Below are positions 21,030 through 33,299 of a stretch of 64,000 nucleotides of DNA, in pieces. The translations under genes and the position numbers were made by a program. The notes below the pieces were generated by a model. The model searched no databases and had not been told where the DNA came from. It worked only from the letters and a program-made list of their open reading frames with translations. This DNA comes from Perkinsus marinus ATCC 50983 (lineage: Eukaryota; Perkinsozoa; Perkinsida; Perkinsidae): the NCBI RefSeq assembly GCF_000006405.1, contig NW_003206680.1:19371-83370 (forward strand). The letters are read 5' to 3'. The number at the start of each line of letters is the position of its first letter. Position 1 is the first letter of the stretch.

Positions 21030-23019
21030 TTGTACTTGGCGACTCCAACTCGGAGTTGTTCGGAGAGTCACTGCTTACTCTAATCACTCATCGAAAGAGT
21101 ATTTCAGCGAAAAACTAAACAACTTTTAATGATGACTATTAAATAAGTATAATATTTCAGCGAAATAACTGCTTCTCATCTCCTTTAGGATGTGATAAGT
21201 TTGCGATTTTCCCTCCGGGCCCTGGCTAATATAACGCGCGATTCCAAGCATACGAGTGGTGCGATGGAAGTTCGGAACGGCGAAGTTGACTCGACACTCT
21301 CCGCTGCCTCGCCCTGTCCCTCTCCGAGTTCATCCTCAACATATCGCCGAGGATTCGGGATTCATCCCCACCCATCAGCGACGAAGCGACGGCGTTTTTC
21401 GTATCTTCCTACGCCGTGCACCGCTCGACGATAAAGATCGTTTGATGACAGCATATCAATGATGGCATGAATGTCACGTTTGTGGCAAGTGCTATTTTCT
21501 CGCCATTTCTGCATAGTCGCGTTCGGAAAATGCCGCAATTGACGCCGCTTCACTTTCATATTGTAAGGGAAGCTGTGTGAGTCAAACTAATCTCGGCATT
21601 ATGAAATAAAAATGAATCACTTCAAGTAATGGTATGCGAGTCAGATCGCTCATAAATCGTCAATCATTGACTTCATCAATTGCCATCAAATGTCAAAGTT
21701 TGACAATGACGGCTTGGTGGGGCAAGCTCCATCCGACAAAGCTCCGTTGGTGAGAGTCTCACCATGAAAGCAGGTGATCTATTCCCAAGTATGAATCGCG
21801 CGGCCACCGATCGAACGATCGCTGCCAGGACCTGGATCAACGGGACGTAGCCTCCGCGTACGTAGAGCGCGGCGTAGGCAACACTTATAGTCACTGTGCC
21901 CGGCCAATCTTTGTTGTTGATGTCTCAAGCGGCACCAGTGTTCTCTAAATCGGGGATCCCGGACTTTCGCGGAAACTTCCTCTTCATTTTCTTGAGAGCG
22001 ATATTTCTCAGGATTGACAGAGGTTATCTCGCCCTGTGGCCAAAAACTCATTGGCATGATGAAAGTACACAGTTTAAACGGATAAAGCTGAGCCCTCGAG
22101 AGCTAATGTGCATCGATGCGAGTCTAACTAAGCCGTGTTGTCGTAGTAGGCCTTGGACTTAAAACTCACACACACACACATTTCTCAGTAGCCTTTTGCT
22201 CAGTGTGGTATTCCGATGTAGAAGTCCTGCCATTCATCCCACGCAGCCTCTCAAAAGTCAAGATGGTGAAGGAGATACTTCATCCTACTAGGATGATCCC
22301 AAGCTGGAGCCTCTAGACTGAGGAATCTCTACTAGAGATGATCTCGGTTTCGTTCACACCGGACCCTCCGGTGAATCGTCATTTCCCACTCGGTGATTCA
22401 GGAGGGCGGTCTACCATAGACTCTGATCCAACGCGGAAAGAATTGCCAACTTCAAGTTGGGATAGGTATTTATTGTCACAACGATGTTGCGTTGACCATG
22501 AGCCATCCACACCTATGCACTGCCTTTCAACGACACAACAATCAACGAGTTTGCAATAGAAACAACGTTATGAGAAACAATACAGTGGAGGCTGTCGGAT
22601 TCACTTCTTTTGACTGCTTCTATCCATCATTGGTGAGTCACGGTAACTGACAGAATAGGAAATCTACAAGCCGGATCGCCACCAAGAGCATACCGTGTGT
22701 CGAATTGGGGATCAGTTGTGAAGGGCCAGTGATCTTTAATACATCGGGACCATACCTATGTGAAAAACAAAGATATCTCAACAAGGGACAGCGAAAATTT
22801 ATGATAGTGTGAATATATATCTTCCGTTGTGATGCAGCATTAACCCTCAAACATCATACGAAGATCCAGGGGATAGTAGGTCTCAACAAATGTCGGCTTA
22901 TGTTAATGTCATAGTACATCTATTGTAAGATACGGAAATGTTCTAAATGCCCCTTTCTGTGTAAACCAAGATCGCTGAATTCAACGAGTAATAAGATATC
23001 ACAGACGCCCGCCTCCAAG
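21030..23019. other. No gene assigned
   Basis: Apart from the sirtuin-like fragment, only short frames without family motifs. A CA dinucleotide run lies at 22167-22181, and 22443-22460 is an 18-bp sequence that recurs at 38567-38584. Confidence 0.5.
21935..21990 (+). pseudogene. Possible sirtuin remnant
   Basis: One short stretch reads SGIPDFRG, the hallmark NAD-site motif of Sir2 deacetylases. It is preceded in another frame by GTSVL, as in GAGTSVLSGIPDFR. No other sirtuin motif was found around it. It could be coincidence. Confidence 0.25.
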
Positions 23020-24836
23020 TCAACAACACTCTACGCCTACTCGTTCGATCCCATTTTTGGCGTCCTTTTCATTCCCACTGTGCGCTGTTAAGGAACGCAG
23101 AGCCGCGTCTTTCACACAACGTTGCTTCCGAGACCACATATGATTCCCTGAAAAGCAGCAAACCATCAACAGACCATATCTACCATTGCAAATGCTACAG
23201 ATTTTCGGGAAGCCGATCTCGCCGTTAATATCGCTGCGTATTCCACATGTATAATTTCGAGCGTGCGTCCGTGCGAATGATTTCTCCTCAACCCAACAGA
23301 TTCCCACTCGACGACAGAAGCAATCGAAATCCCAATGGTCAGGTATAGGAAAATCTCATGCGAGCCTTCCCGAACGATATAGCATGGGAAAATACCGAGC
23401 CTGGGACTCGAACCGACGACCCATCACGACAGACACTCCAAACTCATAAATTTTCAGCGCGGATTCCGCTGAGCACGCGACAGCCAGCGAGCCTCACGTC
23501 CCGCGTAAGGAACAGTTGCCAACTCACCCAGTGGATCTTCCCCTATATAGTCCGTCCACTTCGTCCATAGCTGAAAACAACCACTGCTGCTACTCCTACA
23601 GGACATTATGAACCCACCTCACACTCCCCACTAAGATTAGCCGCTCTGATCTCCGTACATGCTATATGATCGATATTTGCAGTATCGATTTTAGCCCGGG
23701 CGAAGTCAAACGCATGGACGAGCTCATGTGCCAATATACGACGAAATTGGAAGGGGTTCCAAAAATGATTTCCGCACATCCAAACAGTATTCTTCGATGG
23801 AGAAAACCCCGCACCTGCTGTACTCATCAACAGTCTTCCTGCACATAGCCAACTACATTCGGTGGTGACAGTTAGAGAATTTCCAGAAAATTTTGAGAAA
23901 TTAGCGTTCAACTTTTCTAAATTAAATTCTTTGTGAGGAAAATCCCGAGTTCAGCTGAGGATAGCAAACATATATTCCCCCAACACTTTCTCACTGTGAG
24001 TAACATCGTGGGGACAGCGAACACAAACAAGATCGACTGGGGCGTTCATCGCGCTGAGGGCATTCAGGAGGATATCCACTTTCCACCACCTAACACAGAC
24101 ACACACCGGTTTGGAAAACTATATAAATTTTCAACCACATGTCTTAGTGACAATGTGAAAATTCTTAGGAAATATTGGGAAATTCTTGTTGATTTCCGTA
24201 CATTTCGTGTGTGAACTTTCGTAATCAGTCAGGCACCTCCTGAACTCAGCTGCTGAGGAATCCACACTTATTCCTCCAACAAAGGAGTTTCACCCGTTTA
24301 ACGCGGAGTGACTAATACTCAATGTAAAATGGTTGGACGTATATCTTGCTTACCGCGACCGCTAACACGATTGATCTCCCAGAAGTGAACAATTGTGAAA
24401 TATGCTTTTCAACCGTGTTTTTCATATCACTAGGGTGGTGAAACCCGACTGAATATTACACTTTCAGTGACGACGATACAATTATACGCATCTATCCTAG
24501 CCCTCAGATGCTTGTCACACGCGTTCTCTTTTCTAGAAAGATGTGATGATATTTACTTGCGCTTCTCCTCTTTCTCAAGTTCATTATCATTTTGATAAAA
24601 CTTTCAGGGTATGCCAACTTCATCTTCTGGTTCGCCTGGGTCCACCAAAACTCCTTATTAGCCCAGCTATGATTACTTTTTTACGTATCCATCACAAATT
24701 GATAACCATAACTTATTCAACACATATGATATTCGCAATTACATTTCCCCACTCACCCGAAAGCTCTCCTGCTATACGCCTCACACTTCTTCCTATCAAA
24801 CCATGATAGACCCGGATCACAACGATGCTCATCCAT
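23020..24836 (-). CDS. ATP23: Mitochondrial inner-membrane metalloprotease ATP23 homologue
   Basis: Zinc metallopeptidase of family M76, which in yeast processes Atp6 and aids ATP synthase assembly. Exons: 24757-24836 (start MDEHRCDPG, then the family's KKCEAYSRRAF), 23995-24089 (MNAPVDLVCVRC), 23618-23838, and a last exon ending at the stop at 23020. The third exon holds GAGFSPSKNTVWMCGN, the catalytic HELVHAFD (HExxH), and CTEIRAANLSGEC, almost the family consensus. The last exon gives QRCVKDAALRSL like the family's QKCVRRRAELSV. The junction between the last two exons is unresolved: donors at 23617 or 23623 give different phases. Intron 2 (23839-23994) is exactly a family A element. A tRNA-like sequence in sense orientation lies in intron 3. 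Confidence 0.9.
23385..23450 (-). repeat. tRNA-like sequence in ATP23 intron
   Basis: Minus strand GTCGGTTCGAGTCCCAGG; same sense as the host gene. Confidence 0.5.
23839..23994 (-). repeat. Family A element that is exactly ATP23 intron 2
   Basis: On the minus strand GTGAGAAAGTGTTGGGGGAA to TAGTTGGCTATGTGCAG: the element runs from GT to AG, here in the same orientation as the gene. Confidence 0.9.
24114..24282 (-). repeat. Family A element in ATP23 intron 1
   Basis: CAACCACATGTCTTAGTGAC to TTATTCCTCCAACAAAGG, abutting the next family B copy. Confidence 0.75.
24283..24450 (-). repeat. Family B long variant in ATP23 intron 1
   Basis: GGAGTTTCACCCGTTTAACG to CACTAGGGTGGTGAAAC. Confidence 0.75.
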
Positions 24837-24978
24837 ACGAATTTGGATATCCCCCGACACCGATGAGGATGACGCTGTGTCGTACGAAGGGGCGTAAGAT
24901 GGGCGCCACATATGAAAACACTACGAAACAGAACTTCTACGAAATCAGTAGTGGTTTGTCATAAACTCCTCGACAACA

Positions 24979-25092
24979 CTGGAGCTTCACCACCCTAGTG
25001 AAATTATATTTCACGACTACTGCATATCGCGTTTTCACCGAGTTTTACGACGCCACTTCACGTAAAACGGGTTGTTGTGAAACTCCATTGAT
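24979..25092 (+). repeat. Family B element between ATP23 and zuotin
   Basis: TGGAGCTTCACCACCCTAGTG to GTGAAACTCCA. Confidence 0.85.
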
Positions 25093-25422
25093 ATCATACC
25101 GTATCGTAATACTAGGATATTATTTTCGATCTATCTTTTCCCTGTGAAATATTTTTCCATTTTTTGGTATTTTTTCTTATACCATTTTATATAATACTCT
25201 TCATCACTTAACAAATTTGTACATATAAAAACCCAGATACCCCAAAACCATTTTTCACAACGCTATCAATGCTAGCCGCTCTACACATATCTTTAGGTTG
25301 AAACAACAAGATACAAAACATGTCCACTTATGAGCACTAAACTCAACATATCGATACACTAGGATAGGAAACTATCAAACAGTCGTAATTTCAGTAACGT
25401 TGGACAGTGACTTTCATCATCC

Positions 25423-28400
25423 TTACGCCTCCCCCTTCGACACGAGCTCCCGTATATACTTGAACCTTGCCACGCACTCCTTCTTAGTTTTCCCCGGCAC
25501 CTGATATCAATATCATATAAAACCACAAATTTCGGTGTGGGAAAATATTTTCGCTTCCAAAACTTGCATATAAATTCTCCAAATTTCCTTCAAAATTATC
25601 ACCAACACATGCAGTAGACCACGCCGAGAAATTCGCTCACATCATCTGCAATTCTCCTCCATCGTTCGTTCGCTCCCAACGATGCAGCGTGAGTCGCCAG
25701 CGCTTTCTCCAGAGCCTAGCAAACGAACAACGACACCATCATCACCACTTCTTCTAACACTGGAGTTTCACAACAACCCGTTTTACGTGAAGTGGCGTCG
25801 TAAAACTCGGTGAAAAACGCGATATTCGCGGTGATATGCAGTAGTCGTGAAATATATTTTTCATATCACTAGGGTGGTGAAACTCCACCAATATAAAAAC
25901 AAGTACGCGCATGCTCAACTACACTTGTACAAATTTGAGGAAATTTCGGCAAATTCTCTTTACTTTCTTCACATTCCCACCTCCCTCCCAAATAAACTCC
26001 TCTAGTGAGTGAGGAAACTCCTGAGCTCAGTTGAGGAAATCCAAAATTCATTCCAACACCGATACGCCTATTACTACACATAGATAGTAAGCCTAATACT
26101 AGGAGTATTGTCAGTTTCCTTACTAATCATTCACACTGATAAAACATCACACAATTTCCAACAGTGTACTTCATCACTGTTGGAGGAATATATCTTCGAC
26201 CTCCTCCTCCTCAGCTGAGCTAAGCAGCCGGGTAGAAGTGTACAGAAACCAACAAGAATTTCCCAAAATTTTCATATTATCATCACCAACATATCTTTTC
26301 CCCCCATACTTCAAACATAACTACTTTCTGTTGCGTCGGCGTCCAATCTTCAGGAGAGCTACTCGGTTTTTCAACCTGCGGGGAAGGTGAAGTAGTAGTA
26401 AGAGTCGGCTTCGGCACATCCTGATAATCAAAAAACAGTCAATGTATGCTTCGAAAATACGTTTGCTTTCTCCATCGAAATTTCCAAAGCTATTCACATC
26501 TACACACAATTCAACTGTACACAAACCAACAACAATTTTCGCAAAAAAAATATTCATTTTTCCTATCAACACGAGTATTTTATTTTATTCTTTTTTCCCT
26601 CGCATACCATAAATTCACGACGACATCATCATACAGGTTTCCACGACAGATCACACAATTGTTTCCCACCTAGTGAATTTCGAAATATATTTTTCACGGG
26701 TGAAACTCATTCATCATTCTAACACCAACAACAACGTTATATACCACCTTCGAGGCCATAGTCGCCTCCTGTTTTTCTTCAGCCTTTTGATTTTTCAGAT
26801 ACTCAGGAGTAGCCATCAGCCTCGTCTGCGCTATCACCTACATATAAAATACCACAACTTCATCATAACAACATACAACGTATAAACCAACGCTGAAAAG
26901 CCGAATGAAATTACTCTCATTCGAGGCCTATATCGTTTTCATATTTTCCCGCAAAATTCAATAAAATTCGAGAATTTTCGAAATTTTCGAGAAAAAAAAC
27001 ATTTTTCTTGGGAAACCTTGTCTATTCCATCATCATCACCTCATTAAAAGTATACCGCATTTTCTGCGAAAAATGGCTAACTTTTTTTCCCGAAAAACTG
27101 AACCCGTGCAATATTCGAGTGATATAACTTCACTACCATATATGCTACTGAAAAATTTCCTCAAAATTTCTAGCCCTGCGTAACGTCCTTAGACCCTTTT
27201 TCATACCACTAGATTACCTCATCAGCAGTCCTATTAAACCCAGCACTTTGTAAGAACTGAGCAATAGCTTTCCACCTCCCTGCATACCCAACTTTATATT
27301 TCTGCTGCCCTTTAGCCAACATATGGACCTCATCCAACGACCAAGGAGCTCCAACCTTCCCTGAAACCAATAGGTCCCCGGTTCAATCCTCGGGCACGGC
27401 ACCTACCATGTTTATTAACTTTAGCTGCCGCACTCGCGACATGTTTCACACTCTTCTTCTTCGCTTGAGCAACGTGCTCTAATGCCACGTCAAACCTAGA
27501 GAGAATTTGATAGAACACGAAAGTAAACTTTCATTATAATTTTCTTTCGATTTCATAAATTCATCAATTATTGGAGTTTCACAACAACCCGTTTTACGTG
27601 AAGTGGCGTCGTAAAACTCGGTGAAAAACGCGGTGATATGCAGTAGTCGTGAAATATGTTTTTCATATCACTAGGATGAAACTCCATTGATAAATTTCAA
27701 CACAAAAAATTAAAAAATTTCTTTAAAAAATGAATACCACACTTAAATTCTCTTTCGATTTCATAAATTTTACAAATTTCAAAATTTATCAATTTACTGA
27801 TAAATTTCAACAAAAAAGATTAAAAAAAAATTAAAGGAATACCACACTTCAAAAAAATTATTACGGATGATAATTAAATTATTTAGATATTTTTCAAACG
27901 CCATACGATGATAAAACTCCTATTCTGTGGAAAAAATATTCCGGAAACCATATTTCTTTTTTATTTCTAATTCGCTCTTTCCTCATTCGAACTTTTTCCT
28001 CAAATTCATAAATTTCATTCACAAATTTCAATTTTCTCAACGCTCTTCAAAAATCAAATTTTCATTCACAAATTTGAACTTCTGAAAAAAAAAACCACAC
28101 GGGAATCACATTTTTTCTCAAAAATTTCCTCTTTTTTCCCTGCTGAATATCTGCGATTAAAAATTAGCCAATTAGCACACACAGTGAAAAAAATTTCTTT
28201 GCAAAATTCGATAAAAAACTCCGCTTCCCCACAAGCTACATTGCTTTCAATTTCCCACCATCACTAGCCAAGGTCTCAGCCTTCGCCGCGAACTTCTCCA
28301 ACTGTGGAGGCGTAAGGTCCAGAAGTAACTACAGCAGAACGGTAGAGCGCCCCTCTCTCCAGCAGCCAACCCAGGTTCTAATCCACCCCTCCGGAAATTC

Positions 28401-28931
28401 ATCATACCGTATGATAAATTTCAGATAATGATAAAAGTATAATATAATGATATAATTTCAGATGAAATAAATTTCTATATGATAAAAGTTTCAGAAAATA
28501 ATTTTTTTTCAGAAATTCTTTGATAAATTCCCATAGAAAAATTCTTCATATATCACCATAGAATCGAGTGGACGTAGACAAATAAAATTCCTCCGCAAAA
28601 ACCAACCCCTCCTTTTCTCACATTCTTCAGCGTCTCCTGATCCACCACATCACAGTTACTCCTATAAGTACTACGGACACTCTGAGAGAGAAAACCAACC
28701 ATCAAACTCTCGACGATTAGACAAAAGCGCGCGCCCGAATAATCGATATCATTACATATCCACAGAAATCGAGCCCCTGTACGTGAGTCCTACTTGTCGT
28801 ATTTTCTTCAACCTCTCTCGTTCCTCTTTCTCCTTCCTTTTATCCTCTTCTTTCCTCTTCTCCAGCTCGGCCTCTTCGGCCTCCTTACGTCGTCTTTCCG
28901 CTACTTCCGCTCTGAACATGACGATAGCAAT

Positions 28932-29015
<84 letters not shown>

Positions 29016-32000
29016 TCACCCGTTCAACGTGAAGTAGCGTATTACTCTGTGAAAAACGCGATATTCGCGGTGATATGCAGTAGTCGTGAAATACGTTTCT
29101 CACTAGTGTTTTTCATATCACTAGGATCGTGAAACTCCCATAATATTAATAATACCATTTTTTTACACAACCACCCAACAAAGTAATACTCAATTTTTTC
29201 CCTCCGCTTCTCCTCCTTCTCCTTCTCTTGGAGCTCCTTCACTCGTCGCTCATCCTCCTTTTCCCTCAACAGCCGAGGATCAAATCTAACATATACAAAG
29301 ACGTTCTAATCGATTCGAAAGAACACAACTCGACACAATTGTGGTATTGTGACACACAGAAAATCATCATATTCCACGTACGTCTTCAATCAGCTTCTCA
29401 TGAAAAATATAAACATTTTCCCCATCGTTATTATCAAACCCTAGGGAGGGCGTAGTTTCTTAGATGGGCCCCTCATCAGCTGCTCTACTATAATGCAGTT
29501 TCTCATGCGGGTAATATCCTCAGATTTAGAATGCAACGCGTTGACCAAGCATTTGAATTCACATCACGATTTGTCAGAATTGTGGTATTGCTTCCAGAAA
29601 CCTATAATATTCCCACAGGGAGTTTTCCATGTATGTCTTCAATCAGTTTCTCATGAAAAACATAAACATTTTCCCCATTGTTATTATCAAACTGTTATTT
29701 CTCAAAGTTAGATGAACCTCTATTACGATGCAGTTGAAGTAATATGGTGACACGCATTTGCATCAACCATTCGAATTCAAATCACGATTTATCAAAATTG
29801 TGGTATTGTCCCCAAGAACCTATAATATTCCCAGAGGGGGAAGGGAATTTCCCACGAATAGCTTTCCATATAAGAACAATTTCATCCTTGGAAAACGCGA
29901 TCGCTCAAAACTAGATTGCACGCATGCACATATTACTGCATAGCCGACTCTACTAGTTTCCTTATTCTCGATGCCTCAGCCGTCTCGTATTTTCGTCGAA
30001 TCTACCAAAATATCCAAGGTTACCGCATAAAAGATTCAAAACAGGTCCAAACCCGACCCTACCCTCTGATTCTGCCTCTCTACCCATCTTCGCTCCTCAC
30101 GACAACTAGCATCAGCGACATCATACTCATCGTGTTGGGAGAAATCCCGCCACGAATCGAAGTTCATCCAGAAGTGATAGAATCGCTTAACCTAACTCGA
30201 AAGCGCTCAAAAGATTTCCCATATAAATGATACTCAGAATTATTCATTATAATTATAATATTTAATCAATAATATCCAATAATATTATTTAAGTTAATCG
30301 ATTAATAGCCAATAATATCCCCATCAATAAGAACTATATCAATAATATTCACTGGAGTTTCACCCACCACCCTAGTGATATGAAAAACATATTCCACAAC
30401 TACTGCATATCACCGCGAATATCGCTTTTCTCACGGAGTATTACGCCACTTCACGTAAAACGGGTTGTGTCCTAAAATGGCGCTGAAATTTTGTATCTAG
30501 ACGCCTCTTACCACTGCTGCAAAAAAAAACTCGCATTCCTCAGCTGATGAGCTCAGCACCTTCCGGAGTTTATAAACCAATTAGGAGAATATGCAACTAG
30601 TGCACAAAAACTAACAATCATTTTCCAGAATCTTCTCAGAAACTTGTTATTGCTATCACCAACACATGTGGTTGACCATGTTCATATTTTACCATAAAAC
30701 CTCCAACACATTGCTCTGATAGAGTGGTTTGCCACAGTTTGTGATTCTTAAGTACCCTTTGTTGTGCGTAGTCGTGTGCGCACAGTATCTTGCGCAGTAC
30801 TGATCGATTATCCATAGCTGTTCGGTATTGCACGCACGCACAGGTGGTACATATGTTATACCCCACTCTAAGTGGACTAGCGTTGCTAGTGAGCTTGACG
30901 GTACACACATTGCTACATCTGGTGCCCAGACCCAGGACCAACATGCCGTTCAAGCTCGAATCTGTATTGGAACCCTATTCTGGTGGTGAAAACGACTTCG
31001 CTCTTTGGCTGCAGGAGTTCGAGACGGTGGCCGAGGCTTCTAAGTGGACTATTAAGCAAAAGTCACAATATATCGTACTTTTTATGAAGGGCTCGGCCAA
31101 AGAGATCGCTAGGCAAGCCCTGGAGGAAGTTGAGGGCGATCCAGCTGGTGCCTATGCTCATGTGGTTAGGGCCCTGGATAGAGCGTACTCGCTCAAAACT
31201 CACGAGGCGTGGAAGCGTCTGACTCGCCGTGAGTGGCACAAGGAAGATAGTGTTGATGGTGTATTAGCTGAATTCCGCCGCTACCTTAGAGTGCTAGGGG
31301 TTACTACCACAGTGGCTGCTGAGAACATCCTTCGTGAAAGCCTGATTGCCACCCTGCCCGAAGACGTGCAGAAGGCCATCCGGGTGTTCGAGGAGGATGG
31401 GCGCCAGTTGCCTTTGGCTGATGTTGTTGCTAAGGCTCGAGCTCAGCTGAAGACTTACTCTGGTGAGAAGAAGCTTGCTGCGGGTGCTGTCACTGGTGGT
31501 CAATACTGTTATATCTGTAAGGCAACCGGCCATATTGCTGCAGAGTGTCGAGAGCGCGGAGCGACACGTCCTACCTCGAAGCCCAAAGNNNNNNNNNNNN
31601 NNNNNNNNNNNNNNNNNNNNNNNNNNNNNNNNNNNNNNNNNNNNNNNNNNNNNNNNNNNNNNNNNNNNNNNNNNNNNNNNNNNNNNNNATAATGGAGTTT
31701 CACAACCCGTTTTACGTGAAGTGGCGGCGTAAAACTCCGTGAAAAACGCGTTATTCGCGGTGATATGCAGTAGTCGTGAAATATGTTTTTCATATCACTA
31801 GGGTGGTGGTGAAATCTATGAGCTCACAAGAGATGCATGGAGAACCACTAAGATATATAACCCCCCAACTCCTACGTCTATAAGACTTCTTTATCTGCTC
31901 CTGCGTTGCCGTAGGGCTAATCTTGAGAATCTCATATAAGTTGAATCTACAACAACATACCACATCTCCGCGAGGATGCACTTTCTACTTAAACACTCAG

Positions 32001-32130
32001 GAATAACTCCTATCCTTTTCAAATTGACAAATTCACGACTAGATAAGAAGCAATTAAATATAAACTGAGTACCGCCTTGGGAGTCCTCAACAGTAGCCTT
32101 CTGAGAAGCACACTTCCCAAGAGGCTCCAT
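25423..32130 (-). CDS. Zuotin/DNAJC2-type ribosome-associated J-protein, J-domain incomplete
   Basis: Hsp40 of the ribosome-associated complex, with C-terminal SANT domains. Modelled exons: 32130 start ([10 protein letters not shown]), 31876-31946 (J-domain helices [19 protein letters not shown]), 30063-30191 ([14 protein letters not shown]), 29937-30001, 29190-29285 ([14 protein letters not shown]), 28794-28911 (charged helix), 28622-28681, 28259-28328, 27218-27360 (SANT 1, [13 protein letters not shown]), 26748-26837, 26325-26420 (DWTPTQQK), 25641-25715 ([14 protein letters not shown] 2), 25423-25500 ([14 protein letters not shown], stop TAA). From 30191 on, all junctions are in phase. The HPD motif and the segment to FYHFW are absent between 31876 and 30191; that interval has a gag retroelement on the opposite strand and a scaffold gap. 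Whether the first two exons belong to this gene is therefore inference. Confidence 0.85.
25535..25640 (+). repeat. Family A element filling the last zuotin intron
   Basis: The intron is 25501-25640; the element covers most of it, up to the donor. Confidence 0.75.
25760..25889 (-). repeat. Family B element in zuotin intron
   Basis: TGGAGTTTCACAACAACCCG to GGTGGTGAAACTCCA. Confidence 0.9.
25895..26065 (-). repeat. Family A element in zuotin intron
   Basis: GCGCATGCTCAACTACACTTG to TTCATTCCAACACCG, adjoining the family B copy. Confidence 0.75.
26175..26320 (+). repeat. Family A element in zuotin intron
   Basis: ACTGTTGGAGGAATATATC to TCACCAACATATC, ending at the exon 26325-26420 donor. Confidence 0.8.
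27364..27402 (+). repeat. tRNA-like T-arm beside a zuotin splice acceptor
   Basis: CCCCGGTTCAATCCTCGGGC in antisense, within the last 40 nt of the intron before the SANT 1 exon. Confidence 0.55.
27571..27687 (-). repeat. Family B element in zuotin intron
   Basis: TTGGAGTTTCACAACAACC to GATGAAACTCCA. Confidence 0.9.
28330..28400 (+). repeat. tRNA-like sequence at a zuotin splice acceptor
   Basis: Reads AACGGTAGAGCGCC (D-arm) then CCCAGGTTCTAATCCA; antisense to the host, its 5' end forming the intron's terminal TAG. Confidence 0.6.
28929..29013. repeat. AAC trinucleotide microsatellite in zuotin intron
   Basis: About 85 bp of pure AAC, adjoining a family B copy. Confidence 0.95.
29012..29138 (-). 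repeat. Family B element in zuotin intron
   Basis: TTCACCCGTTCAACGTGAAG to GATCGTGAAACTCCC. Confidence 0.85.
29310..29850. repeat. Degenerate tandem repeat of about 220-240 bp in zuotin intron
   Basis: Unit starts near AATTGTGGTATTG at about 29338, 29578 and 29797; shared ACATTTTCCCCATTGTTATT. Confidence 0.85.
30353..30470 (+). repeat. Family B element in zuotin intron
   Basis: TGGAGTTTCACCCACCACCC to CGTAAAACGGGTTGTG. Confidence 0.85.
30520..30710 (+). repeat. Family A element in zuotin intron
   Basis: CTCAGCTGATGAGCTCAG to GTTGACCATGTTCATATTTT; adjoins the retroelement's left end. Confidence 0.75.
30711..30920 (+). repeat. Probable left LTR end and primer-binding site of a retroelement
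   Basis: The LTR end is inferred: TTGCTACA is followed after two bases by TGGTGCCCAGACCCAGG, which has the TGG start and layout of a tRNA-primed binding site, 22 bp before the gag ATG. The left LTR boundary near 30711 is a guess. Confidence 0.4.
30943..31588 (+). mobile_element. LTR-retrotransposon gag polyprotein, truncated by gap
   Basis: Start ATG at 30943 ([16 protein letters not shown]). About 215 codons remain open up to the N run. The helical capsid-like region ([40 protein letters not shown]) ends in a CCHC zinc knuckle, [14 protein letters not shown] (CX2CX4HX4C), typical of Ty3- and Ty1-type Gag. No pol sequence follows: the gap is directly abutted by a family B copy, so the rest was collapsed or unassembled. 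It lies antisense inside the zuotin gene. The open frame suggests a young insertion. Confidence 0.85.
31589..31688. other. Scaffold gap (100 N)
   Basis: 100 N immediately after the gag zinc knuckle; probably hides pol and the right LTR, and may hide zuotin's HPD exon. Confidence 1.
31690..31815 (-). repeat. Family B element at scaffold gap
   Basis: TGGAGTTTCACAACCCG to GGTGGTGGTGAAATC, starting 3 bp after the N run. Confidence 0.9.
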
Positions 32131-32233
32131 TTTTCACATATTTTTTCCACAGCATTTTTGATGCACAAAATCAAATAAGATATTATTACACTACTAGTGT
32201 GTTAGAATGATACTACTAACTAGATACTACTCA

Positions 32234-32358
32234 CTGGAGTTTCACAACAACCCGTTTTACGCGAAGTGGCGTAATACTCTGCGAAAAACGCGATATTCGC
32301 GGTGATATGCATTAGTCGTGAAATGTGTTTACCATATCACTAGGGTGGTGAAACTCCA
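32234..32358 (-). repeat. Family B element between zuotin and the small basic protein
   Basis: TGGAGTTTCACAACAACCCG to GGTGGTGAAACTCCA. Confidence 0.9.
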
Positions 32359-32457
32359 CTATTCACCATAGCCGACTGATCATAAGTGAGAGTAGTATTA
32401 TACAAAATCGAGAGCTGCAATAAGGAGGAGTTACTCTAGCCTTTAGTGTGTGGATCC

Positions 32458-33065
32458 TTAGTACCCATCAAGAACCTTGTTTAACTTCAGCTGCTCCCCG
32501 ACGGGCTTCTTGGTCTTCCTTTTGGCTGACCAACCAGTTCGGCTCGACGGTTCTTCGCTGGTGCCTAATGATGCGAAAAATTCACTTACTGATACCATAA
32601 CAAACTGAAATAAAGCGAAATTATAGGAAGCAGGGGTGTGTGGAAATACTAATACCATCTGCGTATGCCCGAATGCCAAACCAAGCTCTAAAATAGACTT
32701 TTTTAGTACATCAATTTCACCATCGTCGTATCGAACAAATCCCCTGTCGAAATGCTTACTTTCAGCGCTAGATTCCGGAGTGTCTGAGTTCTCCTTATGA
32801 GCTCTCCTCCGTTCACTTCGACTCAGCCGAGGCTTCTCCCAGACACGATGGAAACTAATTATGCATATGGTCAATTACATGTGAAAATTTTGAGAAAATT
32901 TTTGTTATTTTTTCGCATCACTTCTACCCACATATAAATTCCTACGATTAGTGAAAAAGCTCCTGCTGAGCTCAGCTGAGGAAAGCAAACATATATATTT
33001 TAAAACAGCTTCAAACTGATACTCACCTTCTCCCAGCAGGTTCGACCCGTCTTGTCCGAAAACAT
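32458..33065 (-). CDS. Small basic protein of unknown function, three exons, 120 aa
   Basis: Exons 33027-33065 (MFSDKTGRTCWEK), 32656-32832 (RLSRSERRRAHKEN, then FVRYDDGEIDVLKKS) and 32458-32604 (SVSEFFASLGTSEE, then basic WSAKRKTKKP, stop TAA); all phase 0. Hydrophilic, basic at both ends, no signal peptide or membrane helix. I do not recognise the family. Intron 1 (32833-33026) is a family A element with its own GTGAG and a terminal AG, so the element defines the intron. Consistent phases over three exons support a real gene. Confidence 0.65.
32866..33010 (-). repeat. Family A element forming intron 1 of the small basic protein
   Basis: GCATATGGTCAATTACATG to CTGAGGAAAGCAAACATATA. Confidence 0.85.
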
Positions 33066-33299
33066 ATCGTGTCTATGACCTCATCACTGAAGTCTAGAGG
33101 CACTGGAGGAAGGGCAAGTAGGAGGGAGGGTAGGTGTCCAAGGACCATATCGGACAAGGAAAGATAACGTAATCTGATGATGATGTCGGTAGGGGAAGGC
33201 CATCAGCCTCATCAGAGCTCGACACTCGAATGGGAGTTCCTAACGCGGTGTGGAAGAGGTAGCACCCCAAGTAACGACTGTACATATCTAATTTCGATA

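Noticed and set aside
28783-29132. Asn/Thr-repeat frames
   Set aside because: An AAC microsatellite in a zuotin intron; the minus-strand charged helix is the real exon.
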